Notes: generated from the sequence alone by a model not told the origin. Counted from the first letter of the stretch, positions 1-9,660 are shown. The stretch is DNA of 64,000 nucleotides from Spirometra erinaceieuropaei (GCA_902702965.1 CACRXP010000307.1:548604-612603); one strand, 5' to 3'. Translations and numbers: made by a program.

Positions 1-288
1 AGCTGCGACCAGAAACACAAAGATGCGCACAGACGCACCTGGCGCAGTCGGTCCGCCACTGAGGCCTACCAGATGGGTCATAAGCACTTCATCGAACCGT
101 AGTTCATCAGTGCCTCGCCACCTGTCATTCTCTGTCGCTGCAGATCGGGTATTTATCAATCAGGAATGGGCGCACATCGATCTATTGGCTTCACAAAGCA
201 AATAAGCTCCGTATGTGTGGCAAAGGTCACGAATAGGCAACCAATTATCAGGCCTAAGTCGGCCAAGTCATAATAGCAGCGAGGAGGG
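1..288 (+). repeat. Dispersed repeat R1, left arm of palindrome
   Basis: This arm is nearly the reverse complement of 289-555. The same family occurs at 29056-29424 and 58608-58985. Within R1 I call the part ending near 'gatcgggta' segment a and the part from 'caatcag' onward segment b; this arm holds the end of a, all of b, and the first bases of the next a. No open protein is conserved between copies, so I treat it as non-coding. Confidence 0.75.
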
Positions 289-651
289 ACTTGGCCGACT
301 TCGGCCTGGTAATTGGTTGCCAGTTCGTGACCTTTGCCACATATACGGAGCTTGTTTGCTTCTTGAAGCCAATAGATCGGTGTGCGCCCATTCCTGATTG
401 ATAAATACCCGATCTGCAGCGACAGAGAATGACAGGTGGCGAGGCACTGATGAACTACGGTTCGATGAAGTGCTTATGACCCATCTGGTAGGCCTCAGTG
501 GCGGACCGACTGCGCCAGGTGCGTCTGTGCGCATCTTTGTGTTTCTGGTCGCAGCTGCTGGTGGTCAGGCTTATGATTGGCTGAATGAAGGCGGAATAAG
601 CCCGAAACAGTGCTGTATCAATCTACCCGAATTCTCTGTCGTCCCTCCTCG

Positions 652-655
<4 letters not shown>
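289..655 (-). repeat. Dispersed repeat R1, right arm of palindrome (full unit)
   Basis: Read on the minus strand from 655, this is a complete a-b unit of about 365 bp. Its first 267 bases (289-555) pair with the left arm with few mismatches. The remainder (556-655) has no partner in the window because the left arm runs off the edge. The palindrome centre is at about 285-290. Confidence 0.7.

Positions 656-684
<29 letters not shown>
655..684. repeat. (TA)n microsatellite
   Basis: An uninterrupted run of about 15 TA dinucleotides separates R1 from the next inverted repeat. Confidence 0.9.
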
Positions 685-688
<4 letters not shown>

Positions 689-721
689 GAATATGCGTAA
701 ATATTCGAGGTCCAGACATTT

Positions 722-877
722 AATCGCGTTAATCGTCTCCCGAAGAAGACGATGAAGAAAAGAGGGCGAATCCATGGACCATATTGTATTCGAACTGACG
801 TTTCGGAATCTTCCTCTTTTCCATCATCAGAGTAGCGTAATTATTACACTTATTCAGTCTTGCCGCTTGCCTCGTAN
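722..877 (-). repeat. Left inverted arm flanking the gap (PLE pLTR-like)
   Basis: This ~155-bp arm is the near-exact reverse complement of 1733-1887. On the minus strand it carries the hammerhead-like core: CTGATGA at 830-824 and GAAACGTC at 804-797. Inverted long terminal repeats with hammerhead motifs are an established property of Penelope-like elements, so this may be a PLE end whose body is hidden in the N run. Confidence 0.6.
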
Positions 878-1732
878 NNNNNNNNNNNNNNNNNNNNNNN
901 NNNNNNNNNNNNNNNNNNNNNNNNNNNNNNNNNNNNNNNNNNNNNNNNNNNNNNNNNNNNNNNNNNNNNNNNNNNNNNNNNNNNNNNNNNNNNNNNNNNN
1001 NNNNNNNNNNNNNNNNNNNNNNNNNNNNNNNNNNNNNNNNNNNNNNNNNNNNNNNNNNNNNNNNNNNNNNNNNNNNNNNNNNNNNNNNNNNNNNNNNNNN
1101 NNNNNNNNNNNNNNNNNNNNNNNNNNNNNNNNNNNNNNNNNNNNNNNNNNNNNNNNNNNNNNNNNNNNNNNNNNNNNNNNNNNNNNNNNNNNNNNNNNNN
1201 NNNNNNNNNNNNNNNNNNNNNNNNNNNNNNNNNNNNNNNNNNNNNNNNNNNNNNNNNNNNNNNNNNNNNNNNNNNNNNNNNNNNNNNNNNNNNNNNNNNN
1301 NNNNNNNNNNNNNNNNNNNNNNNNNNNNNNNNNNNNNNNNNNNNNNNNNNNNNNNNNNNNNNNNNNNNNNNNNNNNNNNNNNNNNNNNNNNNNNNNNNNN
1401 NNNNNNNNNNNNNNNNNNNNNNNNNNNNNNNNNNNNNNNNNNNNNNNNNNNNNNNNNNNNNNNNNNNNNNNNNNNNNNNNNNNNNNNNNNNNNNNNNNNN
1501 NNNNNNNNNNNNNNNNNNNNNNNNNNNNNNNNNNNNNNNNNNNNNNNNNNNNNNNNNNNNNNNNNNNNNNNNNNNNNNNNNNNNNNNNNNNNNNNNNNNN
1601 NNNNNNNNNNNNNNNNNNNNNNNNNNNNNNNNNNNNNNNNNNNNNNNNNNNNNNNNNNNNNNNNNNNNNNNNNNNNNNNNNNNNNNNNNNNNNNNNNNNN
1701 NNNNNNNNNNNNNNNNNNNNNNNNNNNNNNNN
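878..1732. other. Assembly gap (run of N)
   Basis: This stretch is 855 undetermined bases. Open frames that appear to cross it are artefacts of the N run and of the palindromic flanks. Confidence 0.99.
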
Positions 1733-1887
1733 TACGAGGCAAGCGGCAAGACTGAATAAGTGTAATAATTACGCTACTCTGATGATGGAAAAGAGGAAGA
1801 TTCCGAAACGTCAGTTCGAATACAATATGGTCCATGGATTCGCCCTCTTTTCTTCATCGTCTTCTTCGGGAGATGATGAACGCGATA
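1733..1887 (+). repeat. Right inverted arm flanking the gap (PLE pLTR-like)
   Basis: Mirror image of 722-877. It holds the hammerhead-like core on the plus strand and ends at a common 'cgcgat' junction in both arms, after which the two flanks differ. Confidence 0.6.
1779..1812 (+). ncRNA. Hammerhead-ribozyme-like core in PLE pLTR
   Basis: CTGATGA lies at 1779-1785 and GAAACGTC at 1805-1812. Between them GGAA (1787-1790) can pair with TTCC (1801-1804) as stem II. A minimal hammerhead with the self-complementary ACGT after GAAA is the type described for Penelope-like elements. Activity is not shown by sequence alone. The inverted arm repeats the same core on the minus strand at 830-797. Confidence 0.55.
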
Positions 1888-1904
1888 TATGAATATATAT
1901 TTTT

Positions 1905-2362
1905 AACATGACTTTAATAAATACTTACGTACAACTTATATGCAGGGTTTTATCGAAAGGCATGTTAAATATTAGCTAACATAGCTGATAGGAACGATAA
2001 AGGGAGGAGGGAGAGAATAACGCTATCTGTTCTATGTTCATCTAGAATGCTTTCTTTCATAAATTTGATTGTTTTTATTGCCATGTTACGATATTATTCA
2101 AGCGGATGGCATCATCAAAGCCCTTTCAAACCAAATTCTTTATCAAAGAATTGACTTGAAATATGTCCTATCTTGTTCATAAATACATGTGTACTGTTAT
2201 TTGAAAGGAATTTCCTAGTATTTATTTTAAACTCGATTAGGGTTTGACGTTTTCGGTTAGAACTTTAAAGAGCATTCAGGATAGTGGAATATCTTATGGA
2301 GTACAAATGCTACTGTTAGGACTTTGTGAATTTGGGGATCCTTATAATATCCACGTTATTTC
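1905..2362. repeat. Long inverted repeat, left arm
   Basis: About 450 bp pairs with 6728-7178 at high similarity with small indels. The shared outer end begins 'catgactttaataaat' and the inner limit is near 'ggatccttataat'. The two arms enclose 4.4 kb of reverse-transcriptase remnants. Whether they are terminal repeats of a PLE, of a DNA element or a fold-back element cannot be settled by eye. Confidence 0.7.
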
Positions 2363-2365
2363 TGA

Positions 2366-3147
2366 TGTTTCTTAGAGCGCTTTGCATTGTTAATAAATTC
2401 ATGTTTAGGATATCTCGGCCCTGGGTGACCTTAAATAGGAAGTTCAGACCATTTTAGAGTCTTCTGATCCAGAAAGGTCGAAGACCGTATTTATGATATA
2501 GTTCTAAGTATTAACCCTGTGTGCCATCAATTCTGGACAAAGATCTTGTAAAGCGTCTTTGAATGTCTTCTAGTTTCTTTCGGCCGTCTGAGGGCATTAT
2601 GCCGTAGCAAACTGAGCAATACTTTAGGTGAGGTAAAACGCATATTTTTAAAAGTTGTATTCTTAGTGCATTTAAGGTGAAATTTTTAGGTATGAATCCG
2701 CACAGGCGAGTGGCCTTAACTGATATCTGTTGGACGTGGAGAGACACATCAAGGGTATTTGTATAGCGGAGACCTAAGTCTTCTACCGATTGGTCCTCCG
2801 TTATTTCATTATCCTGAAAAATTATGGGGGTACGTTTTTGTGAGCCAAAGATCAGGAGATGGCACTTTTCGGGTGAAAAGGGCATCTGCCATTGACTACT
2901 CAATTCGCTGAGCTTTCCGAATTCAGTTGCAATTTATCTATGAATATTTGCTACTTCCCGTTATAAGCCTATGCAAGTTTAAGGTCGTCCACATTTAAAA
3001 ACGTCTTAGCTGAGACTGGCATGGACAGTAAGCCGTGAATATACATGAGAAATAGAAGGGGGCCTAGGATAGCGCCTTAAAGTACTCCACTGGTAATAGG
3101 GGATGGTTCTGAGACTGCGTTTCGAATTTGCACCACTTGATATCGGT
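2366..3147 (-). pseudogene. Non-LTR retrotransposon family A, 3' half of RT
   Basis: The minus-strand translation gives the RT region after the SGVLQG motif, which here carries a stop, then a catalytic box decayed to a VDD form and the thumb. The thumb (2511-2903) is open for 130 codons and shows PFSPEKCHLLIFG and LPHLKYCSVCYG type motifs typical of CR1/Jockey-class elements. It is interrupted by stops and by insertion of element B just upstream in element orientation. A second fragment of the family lies at 9833-10480. Confidence 0.7.
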
Positions 3148-3594
3148 GTTCAATTCAATTCAATTCAATTATTTTTATTAAAGACCCGTCAAGGTCCCAT
3201 CAAAGCAAGTAAAAATAAATTTACATGCGAATTTTAGACAAGGTAGGCAAAATCTGTACAAAGTGCAATACATAGTTTTTGAGATTAGAAGTCCGTTAAG
3301 CAAAATGAAAATTAAAAAAACGAGGGATGAAAAAAAACTCCAAAGCAAAATTTAAAAATGATTGTAGGAATTTAACAGGAGAAAAAAAATCCCTCAGAAA
3401 AATAGCATCAGAAAAATACAGGGAGGACTGGCCTGCATGTGGCGGTACAGAATTGAATATAGTCCGACATCAACATGGCCGAAATAAATGTCAGCTGTAT
3501 ATGGCATTGTGTAACGGATTTCATAAAATGGTACGTAGGCGGGTCGGTCAGGACTGGCCTGTACCGCTTTGAATAAGAAAAATAAGTGGCGAAA

Positions 3595-3912
3595 TTGAAA
3601 ACCAGTCTCGAGCTGATAGGAACTCAGATGCGGTCGGTTTCATTCAACCGAGTCCATCCGAGCATGGGCGGAGATGCGACCAGACTACTAGTATATGGCG
3701 AATATAGAAGGCTTTGTCAAGACCGCCGATGGAGCGCATTCTGTAAGGGCACGATGAAAACCAGTCTCGAGGCGACAAGAACCCAGATGCGGTCTGTTAC
3801 ATTCATCAGAGTCCATCCGAGGATAGGGCAAAGGAGATGCGACCAGATTACTAGTACATGGCGAATATAGAAGGTTTCGCCAAGAGCATCGATGGTGCGC
3901 ATTCTGTGAGGG
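3595..3912. repeat. 159-bp direct repeat (two copies) in the 3' UTR of element B
   Basis: Copies at about 3595-3753 and 3754-3912 both begin 'gaaaaccagtctcgag' and end 'gggcacgatg', with scattered substitutions. A single related unit lies at about 10980-11120 in the 3' region of another element. Confidence 0.8.
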
Positions 3913-4030
3913 CACGATGCATGAACTGAAAAATTTGAATAATTAACATTTCTGGTGAGGGATCTTAGGTAGCGAGACAACTCATAAAGGAAGGAAACGT
4001 GAACAGATACCGAAATTTAATAGCGGCATG

Positions 4031-5464
4031 CTAAATTCCCGGTGGCCCTTTCTCAGTGTCATAGAAAAAGTTGTCTGGGAAGGATGAGGAAAATAAAAGT
4101 TTAATCGAGTCAGTATTCAGATAAGGGCGTAGCTTTCTTTTAAAGGTGTGTAGATTTTCTGAAGATCCTTTATGTATTGGAAGGTTATTCCACAGGAAAG
4201 TATACCTGGAAGCGAAAAAAAGGGAGCGCTTAGAGGTGGAGGACGCTGGAAGAGGTATAATTAGAGACGAATTGCGAAGATTGTATGGGTGACTACTAGG
4301 GGTAAGTGTTGAAATCCGAGGAAAATTTGAACTATGATTAATGCGAAAGAGGAGACAAAAGCCCACTTCTAGTCTTCGAACCCATAAAAATTTTAGGTAA
4401 GTTAGTTGGCATCTATCTGAGTAGGACATATTGGGATGTTCCCTATCTAACAGTTTTTTAGAAAATCGTCTTTGGAAATCTTTAATTTTTAAATGACTGG
4501 CTTCATTCATTAAATCAAAGAATGGGCAACAATACTCGAGAATGGGAAGTACAAACATACGATAGAGCCTTAATTTAATTTCAGGAAGATAGAAATTGTA
4601 AGAAATAAAGCCACAAATCTGGGCAGCTTTGGCTGCAATTCTGTCAGCGTGCGGCGAGAGATCAAGATTACTAGTGTAGCTTAAACCTAAATCCTTGATG
4701 GTGGTACATTCAGTCATAGGTGTGCCTTGAAGGACTACAGGTTGGGATAGCCTATCAGGTCCAAAACACATATAACGACATTTAGATGGAGAGATTTCCA
4801 TTAGCCATTTTGAGCTCCGAGCTGAGAGAGCAAGCAAGTCATCATGGATTTGCTCCAGGAAATGAAGGCTCGTAGATTTATTGAAATAATTTACACATTT
4901 GAGATCATCGGCATAAATAAATGATTGAGAATGTTTAACTGCTGCTGAAATATCATTTACGTAAAGCAAGAACAAAAGAGGACCTAAAACGGTACCTTGT
5001 AGGACACCGCTTGCAATAGGACTTTCACTGGAAAGTGAAGATCCCACCAAAACCTTTTGTTTAGGATTAGACAGGTATGGCATGAGAAAGTCCATTAGTG
5101 GACTGCGAATTCCCATAGCTTCCAATTTAATCAAGAGTCTTTTATGTGGCAATTTATCAAAGGCTTTACTAAGATCAAAATAATTAACGACAACAGATAG
5201 GTGATCATTACGAAGAGAGGTAAGTAGATCGAGAAACGACAGATGACATGTTTCACAAGAGCGATCTGGTAAAAAACCATGTTGGGAAGGGCTAATAACT
5301 TGATTGGCTATGCAAAATTCGGTAATTTTTATGGCGATAATTTTTTCAAAGATTTTGGCGAGAGAGGCTGTTTTATGGACACCTCGATAGTTCTGTACAT
5401 CAGAACGACAGCCAGACTTAAATACTGGAATAATATTAGAAGTTTTCCAATAGTCAGGTAGAAT
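4031..5464 (-). pseudogene. Reverse transcriptase of family B (partial ORF2)
   Basis: The frame appears open from the truncated 5' end to the stop at 4031; the first in-frame ATG gives a 373-codon frame at 5152. RT motifs in order: a QHGF box, FDLSKAFD with the first catalytic aspartate, a SGVLQG box (Q in place of the more usual P before QG), then IYADD with the catalytic aspartate pair, followed by thumb and C-terminal regions (SLFFASRYTFLWNNLP-type ending). The endonuclease and fingers are missing through 5' truncation. The catalytic residues are present, but without its N-terminus the copy cannot retrotranspose alone. Confidence 0.8.
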
Positions 5465-5465
5465 T

Positions 5466-6727
5466 TAGGAAAATCGAGAAGCGAAGGCCTAATTCCATGA
5501 CTTTTTAGATTTACCAGTAGTCTTTTATGGGAGACTTTGTCAAAGGTCTATTTAGATCGAGTATATTGAAGCTACTGTGTTTCAATCATCTTTATTGCTG
5601 GAAACTAATTCAAGAAAAGTGAGATGACAGGACTCACATGACTTCTTGGGTAAAAATGCATGGTTTGAGGAAGGAATGAGGTTGGCATTTATGAGATGAT
5701 CTAGCAATTGGTTATAGACTATTTTCTCGAGGATTTATTTATAGCGAGCGTACGGTGAACACCACGATAGCTTTGGGTATGAGATCATTTGCCGCTATTA
5801 AAGATAGGTGCAATTGTCGAGTATTTCCACATGTCCGGAAAAGTTGCACTTGAATGGAGGAAGGTGAATAACTTAGATAGGAGTATTGGAGCATATGTTA
5901 TATGCTTCAGAATGCATGGCGGGATTTTGCCCGACACATAAGAGTTGGCGTTGGACAGTTGTTTGACGGCTACTTTAACTGTTTCTTCAACAAAACGGGT
6001 CTCACTAAAGATGTGTTCCATCCTTTGGGTCAGTTGGTGGTCGCTCCGTCCTCGACTGTGTCGTTAGTTGAGAAATATTTGTTGAATGTGTTTGCTATTT
6101 GGTTGTCATTTGTTAGAGCTTGTCCTAATTAATCAATAATAGTTTGTGGTTCTGACAGTCGATGACTATTCATTTGTTTCAGAAAAATCTCAGCTGTTCT
6201 TCCAGGGGATTCTAATGCCCGATGTTCTGCTGCTATGGTCTTTTATGTTTCAATTTTCGTAAGTAGGTCGTGTCTTTCCCTAGTTTGTCGAAGTGTAGAT
6301 AAATAACTTATGGAGGGGTTTTGCAGCTGTTTTTTTAGTTTTTTTCAGTTAAGTTGAATGGAAGTGTGAATAAGTGATTTCTTGTACGGGAGCCGTTCGT
6401 CTAGCACGGCATCTCGAATTATAAATAGGACAGAGTACAATAGGTAAGCTGCTTCCATAGAGAATGTTGTGAGCAAATATGGGCTCCAGTCCAATGACCT
6501 AATATAGTTGTTCATGGAGTCTTTACCAAGTTTTTTGTGTTTAGGCGCGTGTTACTTAAATGGAGTGCTAGTTTCACATTTAAGGGGAGCGTTTATATTA
6601 TTGCTTTGTGGTTACTTTCAAAGGTTACGCAGCGTAGTGCATACAGAGGGACTAGATGTCATTGGTGGAAATAACGTCTAATATATTGTTTCCTAGGATG
6701 GGTTTGTCAACTATCTGTGTCCAACGA
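5466..6727 (-). pseudogene. Non-LTR retrotransposon family A, endonuclease end to RT fingers
   Basis: Minus-strand translation from 6727 gives an endonuclease-RT linker with stops. At 6021-5785 a 78-codon open stretch follows, with motifs of the RT fingers (KIPPCILK, then FPDMWKYSTIAPIF). It decays by frameshift until the B insertion point at 5465. It continues on the other side of B at 3147, so these are two halves of one older element. Confidence 0.65.
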
Positions 6728-7178
6728 GGACATTATAAGGATCCCCAAATTCACAATGTCCCAGCAGTAACATTTCTACTCCATAAGATATTCCACTATC
6801 CTGAATGCTCTTTAAAGTTCTATCCGAAAACGTCGAACCCTAATCGAGTTTAAAATAAATACTAGGAAATTCCTTTTCAAATAACAGTACACATGTATTT
6901 ATGAACAAGATAGGACATATTTCAAGTCAATTCGTTGATATAGAATCTGGTTCGAAGGGGCTCTGATGATGCCATCCGCTTGAATAATATCGGAATATGG
7001 CAATAAAAACAATCAAATTTATGAAAGATAGCATTATAGATGAACATAGAACAGATGGCGATATTATTTCCTTCCTCCCCTTATCGTTTCTGTCAGCTAA
7101 GTTAGCTAATAATAACACACCTTTCGATAAAACCCTGCATATAAGTTGTACGTAAGTATTTAATAAAGTCATGTCAAC
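6728..7178. repeat. Long inverted repeat, right arm
   Basis: Reverse complement of 1905-2362. It contains CTGATGA at about 6963, but no correctly placed GAAA follows, so I do not call a ribozyme here. It ends just before a short TA run at 7183. Confidence 0.7.
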
Positions 7179-7189
7179 CGTGTATATAT

Positions 7190-7410
7190 ATATATAAATT
7201 TGAAAATAGGCATCCCAAGAATCATAATTCGAAAGAAATAAGCTCTTTGGGAAAGATTAACAAGGTTTATTGTAAATTTTCGATCTTGGTTCCCCAAGTC
7301 GTCTTCAGACGTGGAATAAGTGTGCAAAACAGTCAACATTTTAGCATGCCGAAAAATCGATTTTGCAAACGCGAACGACAATCGATTTGTCTTTGTCGGT
7401 AATATCATTC
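7190..7410 (-). mobile_element. Solo PLE terminal repeat fragment
   Basis: On the minus strand this matches the 3' end of the Penelope-like element at 8281-8470 over about 110 bp. It contains CTGAAGA at 7308-7302 and GAAAAT at 7281-7276, separated by a strong hairpin (GA-CTTGG pairing with CCAAG-TC, one bulge, GGAA loop). The layout is that of a decayed hammerhead. No coding sequence remains. Confidence 0.5.
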
Positions 7411-7524
7411 TGCCTATATATCATGCGCCGCTGTGCGGCTGCTGGTTGGGCTCGAGAGAGAGCCCTTAAGGCACAACGGAACGAGTGAGTTCCGTATGAA
7501 CGATCGGTGAGCGCCCCCTAACAC

Positions 7525-7640
7525 TATATATATATGGTAGGGGTTTGGCTGGCTGATGACGGCTAATAAGCCAGAAATGGCCATTCCAGTCTCCCTTGTC
7601 TTTGTCGGTAATGTCATTCTGCCTATATATATATGTATAT
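7525..7640 (+). repeat. SINE tail fragment
   Basis: The segment containing 'gccattccagtctccc' and 'ttgtctttgtcggtaatg' matches the 3' region of the tRNA-derived SINEs at 63285-63745. A shorter piece of the same tail lies at about 7384-7415. The tRNA-like head is missing. Confidence 0.5.
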
Positions 7641-7839
7641 GTATGTAGGCGAAAATGGTGACCCCAGGTGTTGAAATTGAAGAATATTTTAAGGCGAGCT
7701 CTGGGGATGATGATTTATTTATCTGAAGTTTCACACTCATACTCGAGCGCATCATCGGAGATAGGAAATATGAGAAAATTACACGGTTTAAATAAGTCCG
7801 TCCCGCTCGCGCCTGATAGGGTCAGGCCAACTATTTCGG

Positions 7840-8100
7840 CATGACAAAGGAACGACTTAAAGCGCGCATACATGAGCACACCTTAGCCGTCAAGCGGAAA
7901 GATGCACGCTCACACGTCGCCATGCACAGTCTGGAAAATGACCATCGGTTTGATTTTTACGGTGCCCAAGTGCTCGGCCGAGCAGAAAACAGACAGGCGC
8001 GAGAAATAATCTAGGCCTGGCAAACAGACGTCAACTCCATCAACCGCTGCGTCGACCTACCGGCACCATACGATGCCGCCAAACACCACCTACGCACCAG
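7840..8100 (+). pseudogene. PLE GIY-YIG endonuclease C-terminal remnant
   Basis: The plus-strand frame starting near 7840 reads through an RIHEHTLAVKRKD motif, then VAMHSLENDHRFDF, then SINRCVDLPAPYD, the typical end of the PLE endonuclease domain. One in-frame TAG (about 8013) interrupts it. The catalytic GIY-YIG start and the whole RT are absent. The sequence differs clearly from the PLE at 8538-9660, so it is another family. Confidence 0.65.
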
Positions 8101-8193
8101 GGGAGGCCTAATGAGGATAGAAATTGATGACCCTATCAGGCTCGAGTGGGACGGACCTATTTAAACCGTGTAATTTTCTCATATTTCCTATCT

Positions 8194-8227
8194 CCGATGA
8201 TGCGCTCGAGTATGAGTGTGAAACGTC
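8194..8227 (+). ncRNA. Hammerhead-like core in pLTR of the truncated PLE
   Basis: CCGATGA at 8194-8200 differs from the consensus CTGATGA by one base. Stem II is CGCTC (8203-8207) with GAGTG (8214-8218), including one G-U pair. GAAACGTC follows at 8220-8227. In the inverted arm the equivalent box (7732-7725, minus) reads GAAACTTC, so that copy is damaged. Confidence 0.5.
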
Positions 8228-8346
8228 AGATGAATAAATCATCATCCCCAGAGCTAGCCTTACCATCTTCTTCATATATATATATATATATATATATTTG
8301 AAATCAAGTACGTTCTTTGGAAAAGAGAGAAAACTTTATTGAATAC

Positions 8347-8379
8347 ATTTTCGACGTCAGTTCCCGGTGTCGTCGTCAG
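8347..8379 (-). ncRNA. Hammerhead-like motif at PLE 3' end
   Basis: On the minus strand CTGACGA (8379-8373) is followed by a GAC/GTC stem and GAAAAT (8352-8347). The spacing and core resemble a hammerhead, but the C after GAAA and a clear cleavage triplet are missing. It is probably inactive or a different motif. The homologous site at 7308-7276 keeps stem II by different base pairs. Confidence 0.35.
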
Positions 8380-8537
8380 ACTAGAGTAAATGTGCAGAAA
8401 ACAATTAAAATTTCAAACGTGCTACAAAATCAATACTCATTTGGTGCCTCAGCTAGTAAGCTGCCGTCGAATGTGTCAGTCCGCATTGATGGGCTTTCGT
8501 CTCTTCCACTTTTCTCTGAGATTTTTGTACGTGGCAT

Positions 8538-9660
8538 TTAACTCGATAGGCCCCTGAATACATGGCACATCGGAGTGCATGGCTTCAAGAAGCTCTCGGC
8601 CTTTTTAGATGGGCAAAATTTGACGATACGAGTTTTGTCCAATGCGTAAGTGTGCCAAGTATCAAGAGTGTGCATGGCCATTTGAGACAAGTGGTCTCGC
8701 CTATTAACAGCAAGTTGATGTTTGTGGATGCGTGTAGAGGCAAATTTTACCGTTTGGCCACAATATACTGCATCACAGCTATCGCATGGGATATTATAGA
8801 CAACTTCTTTTCTATTGAGATAGCCAACCCTATCCTTAGGGTTTACAAGCTGGGTGCGTAAGGTAGTCGTCGGCTTGTGCGCCACTTTTATCTGGTGTCT
8901 CCTCAAGTGTCTTTCAGCAAGTTCAGACACATTCCTGATGTAAGGAAGGATTTGCCAAGTGTTTGCTTTGGGCGCTTGATTGGAACTATCTAGTTCCTTT
9001 GTTTTTATCTCTTATTGTTTAATGCATCGACGCACGAAATCGCTATGGTATCCGTTCTGGGAAAATAATTCAAATAGGTAGTTTAGTTCAACTTTGTAGC
9101 TTTCTTCATCAGAGCAATGTGTTTTTGCTTGATGTATCAGACTTGTGACAGAACTCGGCTTGTGAGAGATCGGACTGTTGCTCTCATAGTGTAGAATTAT
9201 TTCCGCATATGTTTTGTTTGCGGTAAACGGAGGTTTGTAATGTTCCGTCAGTCTTACGCTGTACGAGAACGTCTAGAAAGGGGAGTTTATTGTCAACTTC
9301 TTTTTCCAACGTGAATTTAATTCCCGGAACGGTTGAATTGATTGTGTTGTGCAGTATTTCTAGTTGATCCGTTTTGACGACGACAAACATGTCGTCTACA
9401 TATCGTACCCATAACTTAGGGTTAACTAATGGAAGAGCCACCGATTCCAATTTCTGCATTGTCACCTCGGCAAGAAAGCCAGATATGGGTCATCCCATTG
9501 GAGTACCTTTTAGTTGTTGATAATATTGGTGATCGAACGAAAAATTTGTTTCTAAACAAAGGTCCATAAGTTCAAGTAAGGCAGCTGCACACTTCCATTT
9601 TATATTGTACATAAAGTTCTTGTTTAAATCCTTTGCGATTATTTTTTCTTGGAACTCAAG
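8538..9660 (-). pseudogene. PLE ORF: RT palm plus GIY-YIG endonuclease
   Basis: From 9660 the frame reads a GTPMG box followed by an in-frame TGA where the next residue should be (PISGFLAE continues after it). Then come the catalytic WVRYVDDMFVV and a KLPFLDVLV box (open 9465-9184). After a frame change, 8930-8538 is open for 130 codons. It has the PLE endonuclease pattern: a cysteine pair in IPCDSCD, the Y-x-G core (VYCGQT) and a following basic helix. The combination of YVDD RT and C-terminal GIY-YIG is diagnostic of Penelope-like elements. It is inactive because of the stop, the frameshift and the 5' truncation. Confidence 0.8.

Larger units (their letters stand above)
3148..5465 (-). mobile_element. 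CR1/Jockey-like retrotransposon family B, 5'-truncated, nested in family A
   Basis: About 2.3 kb. The 3' end (minus sense) is a short ATTGA-type tandem tail at 3148-3172, a common ending for CR1/RTE-class elements. The 5' end is truncated within the RT at an LPDYWK-like motif. The family A reading frame stops matching on one side and resumes on the other, so B inserted into A. The long 3' UTR contains an internal 159-bp tandem duplication. Confidence 0.75.
7640..8280 (+). mobile_element. Truncated Penelope-like element with inverted terminal repeats
   Basis: Arms at about 7640-7810 and 8150-8280 are inverted copies of each other. Between them is the C-terminal coding end of a PLE. This matches the known PLE layout of a partial inverted pLTR upstream and a pLTR downstream of the ORF. 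A (TA)n run abuts the right end. Confidence 0.6.
8281..9660 (-). mobile_element. Penelope-like element, 5'-truncated
   Basis: The 3' half of a PLE: RT palm, linker, GIY-YIG endonuclease and 3' terminal sequence ending beside a (TA)n run at 8275-8297. The 5' limit is about 9655-9660, where an unrelated plus-strand retroelement tail begins. Confidence 0.75.

Noticed and set aside
729..1892. Long ORFs of 299-372 codons on both strands across the gap
   Set aside because: They are translations of N with palindromic flanks; no real residues support them.
6959..7010. Hammerhead in the 450-bp inverted repeat (CTGATGATGCC followed by a GCCAT/ATGGC hairpin)
   Set aside because: The GAAA box is absent after the hairpin, and the other arm has TTGATGA.
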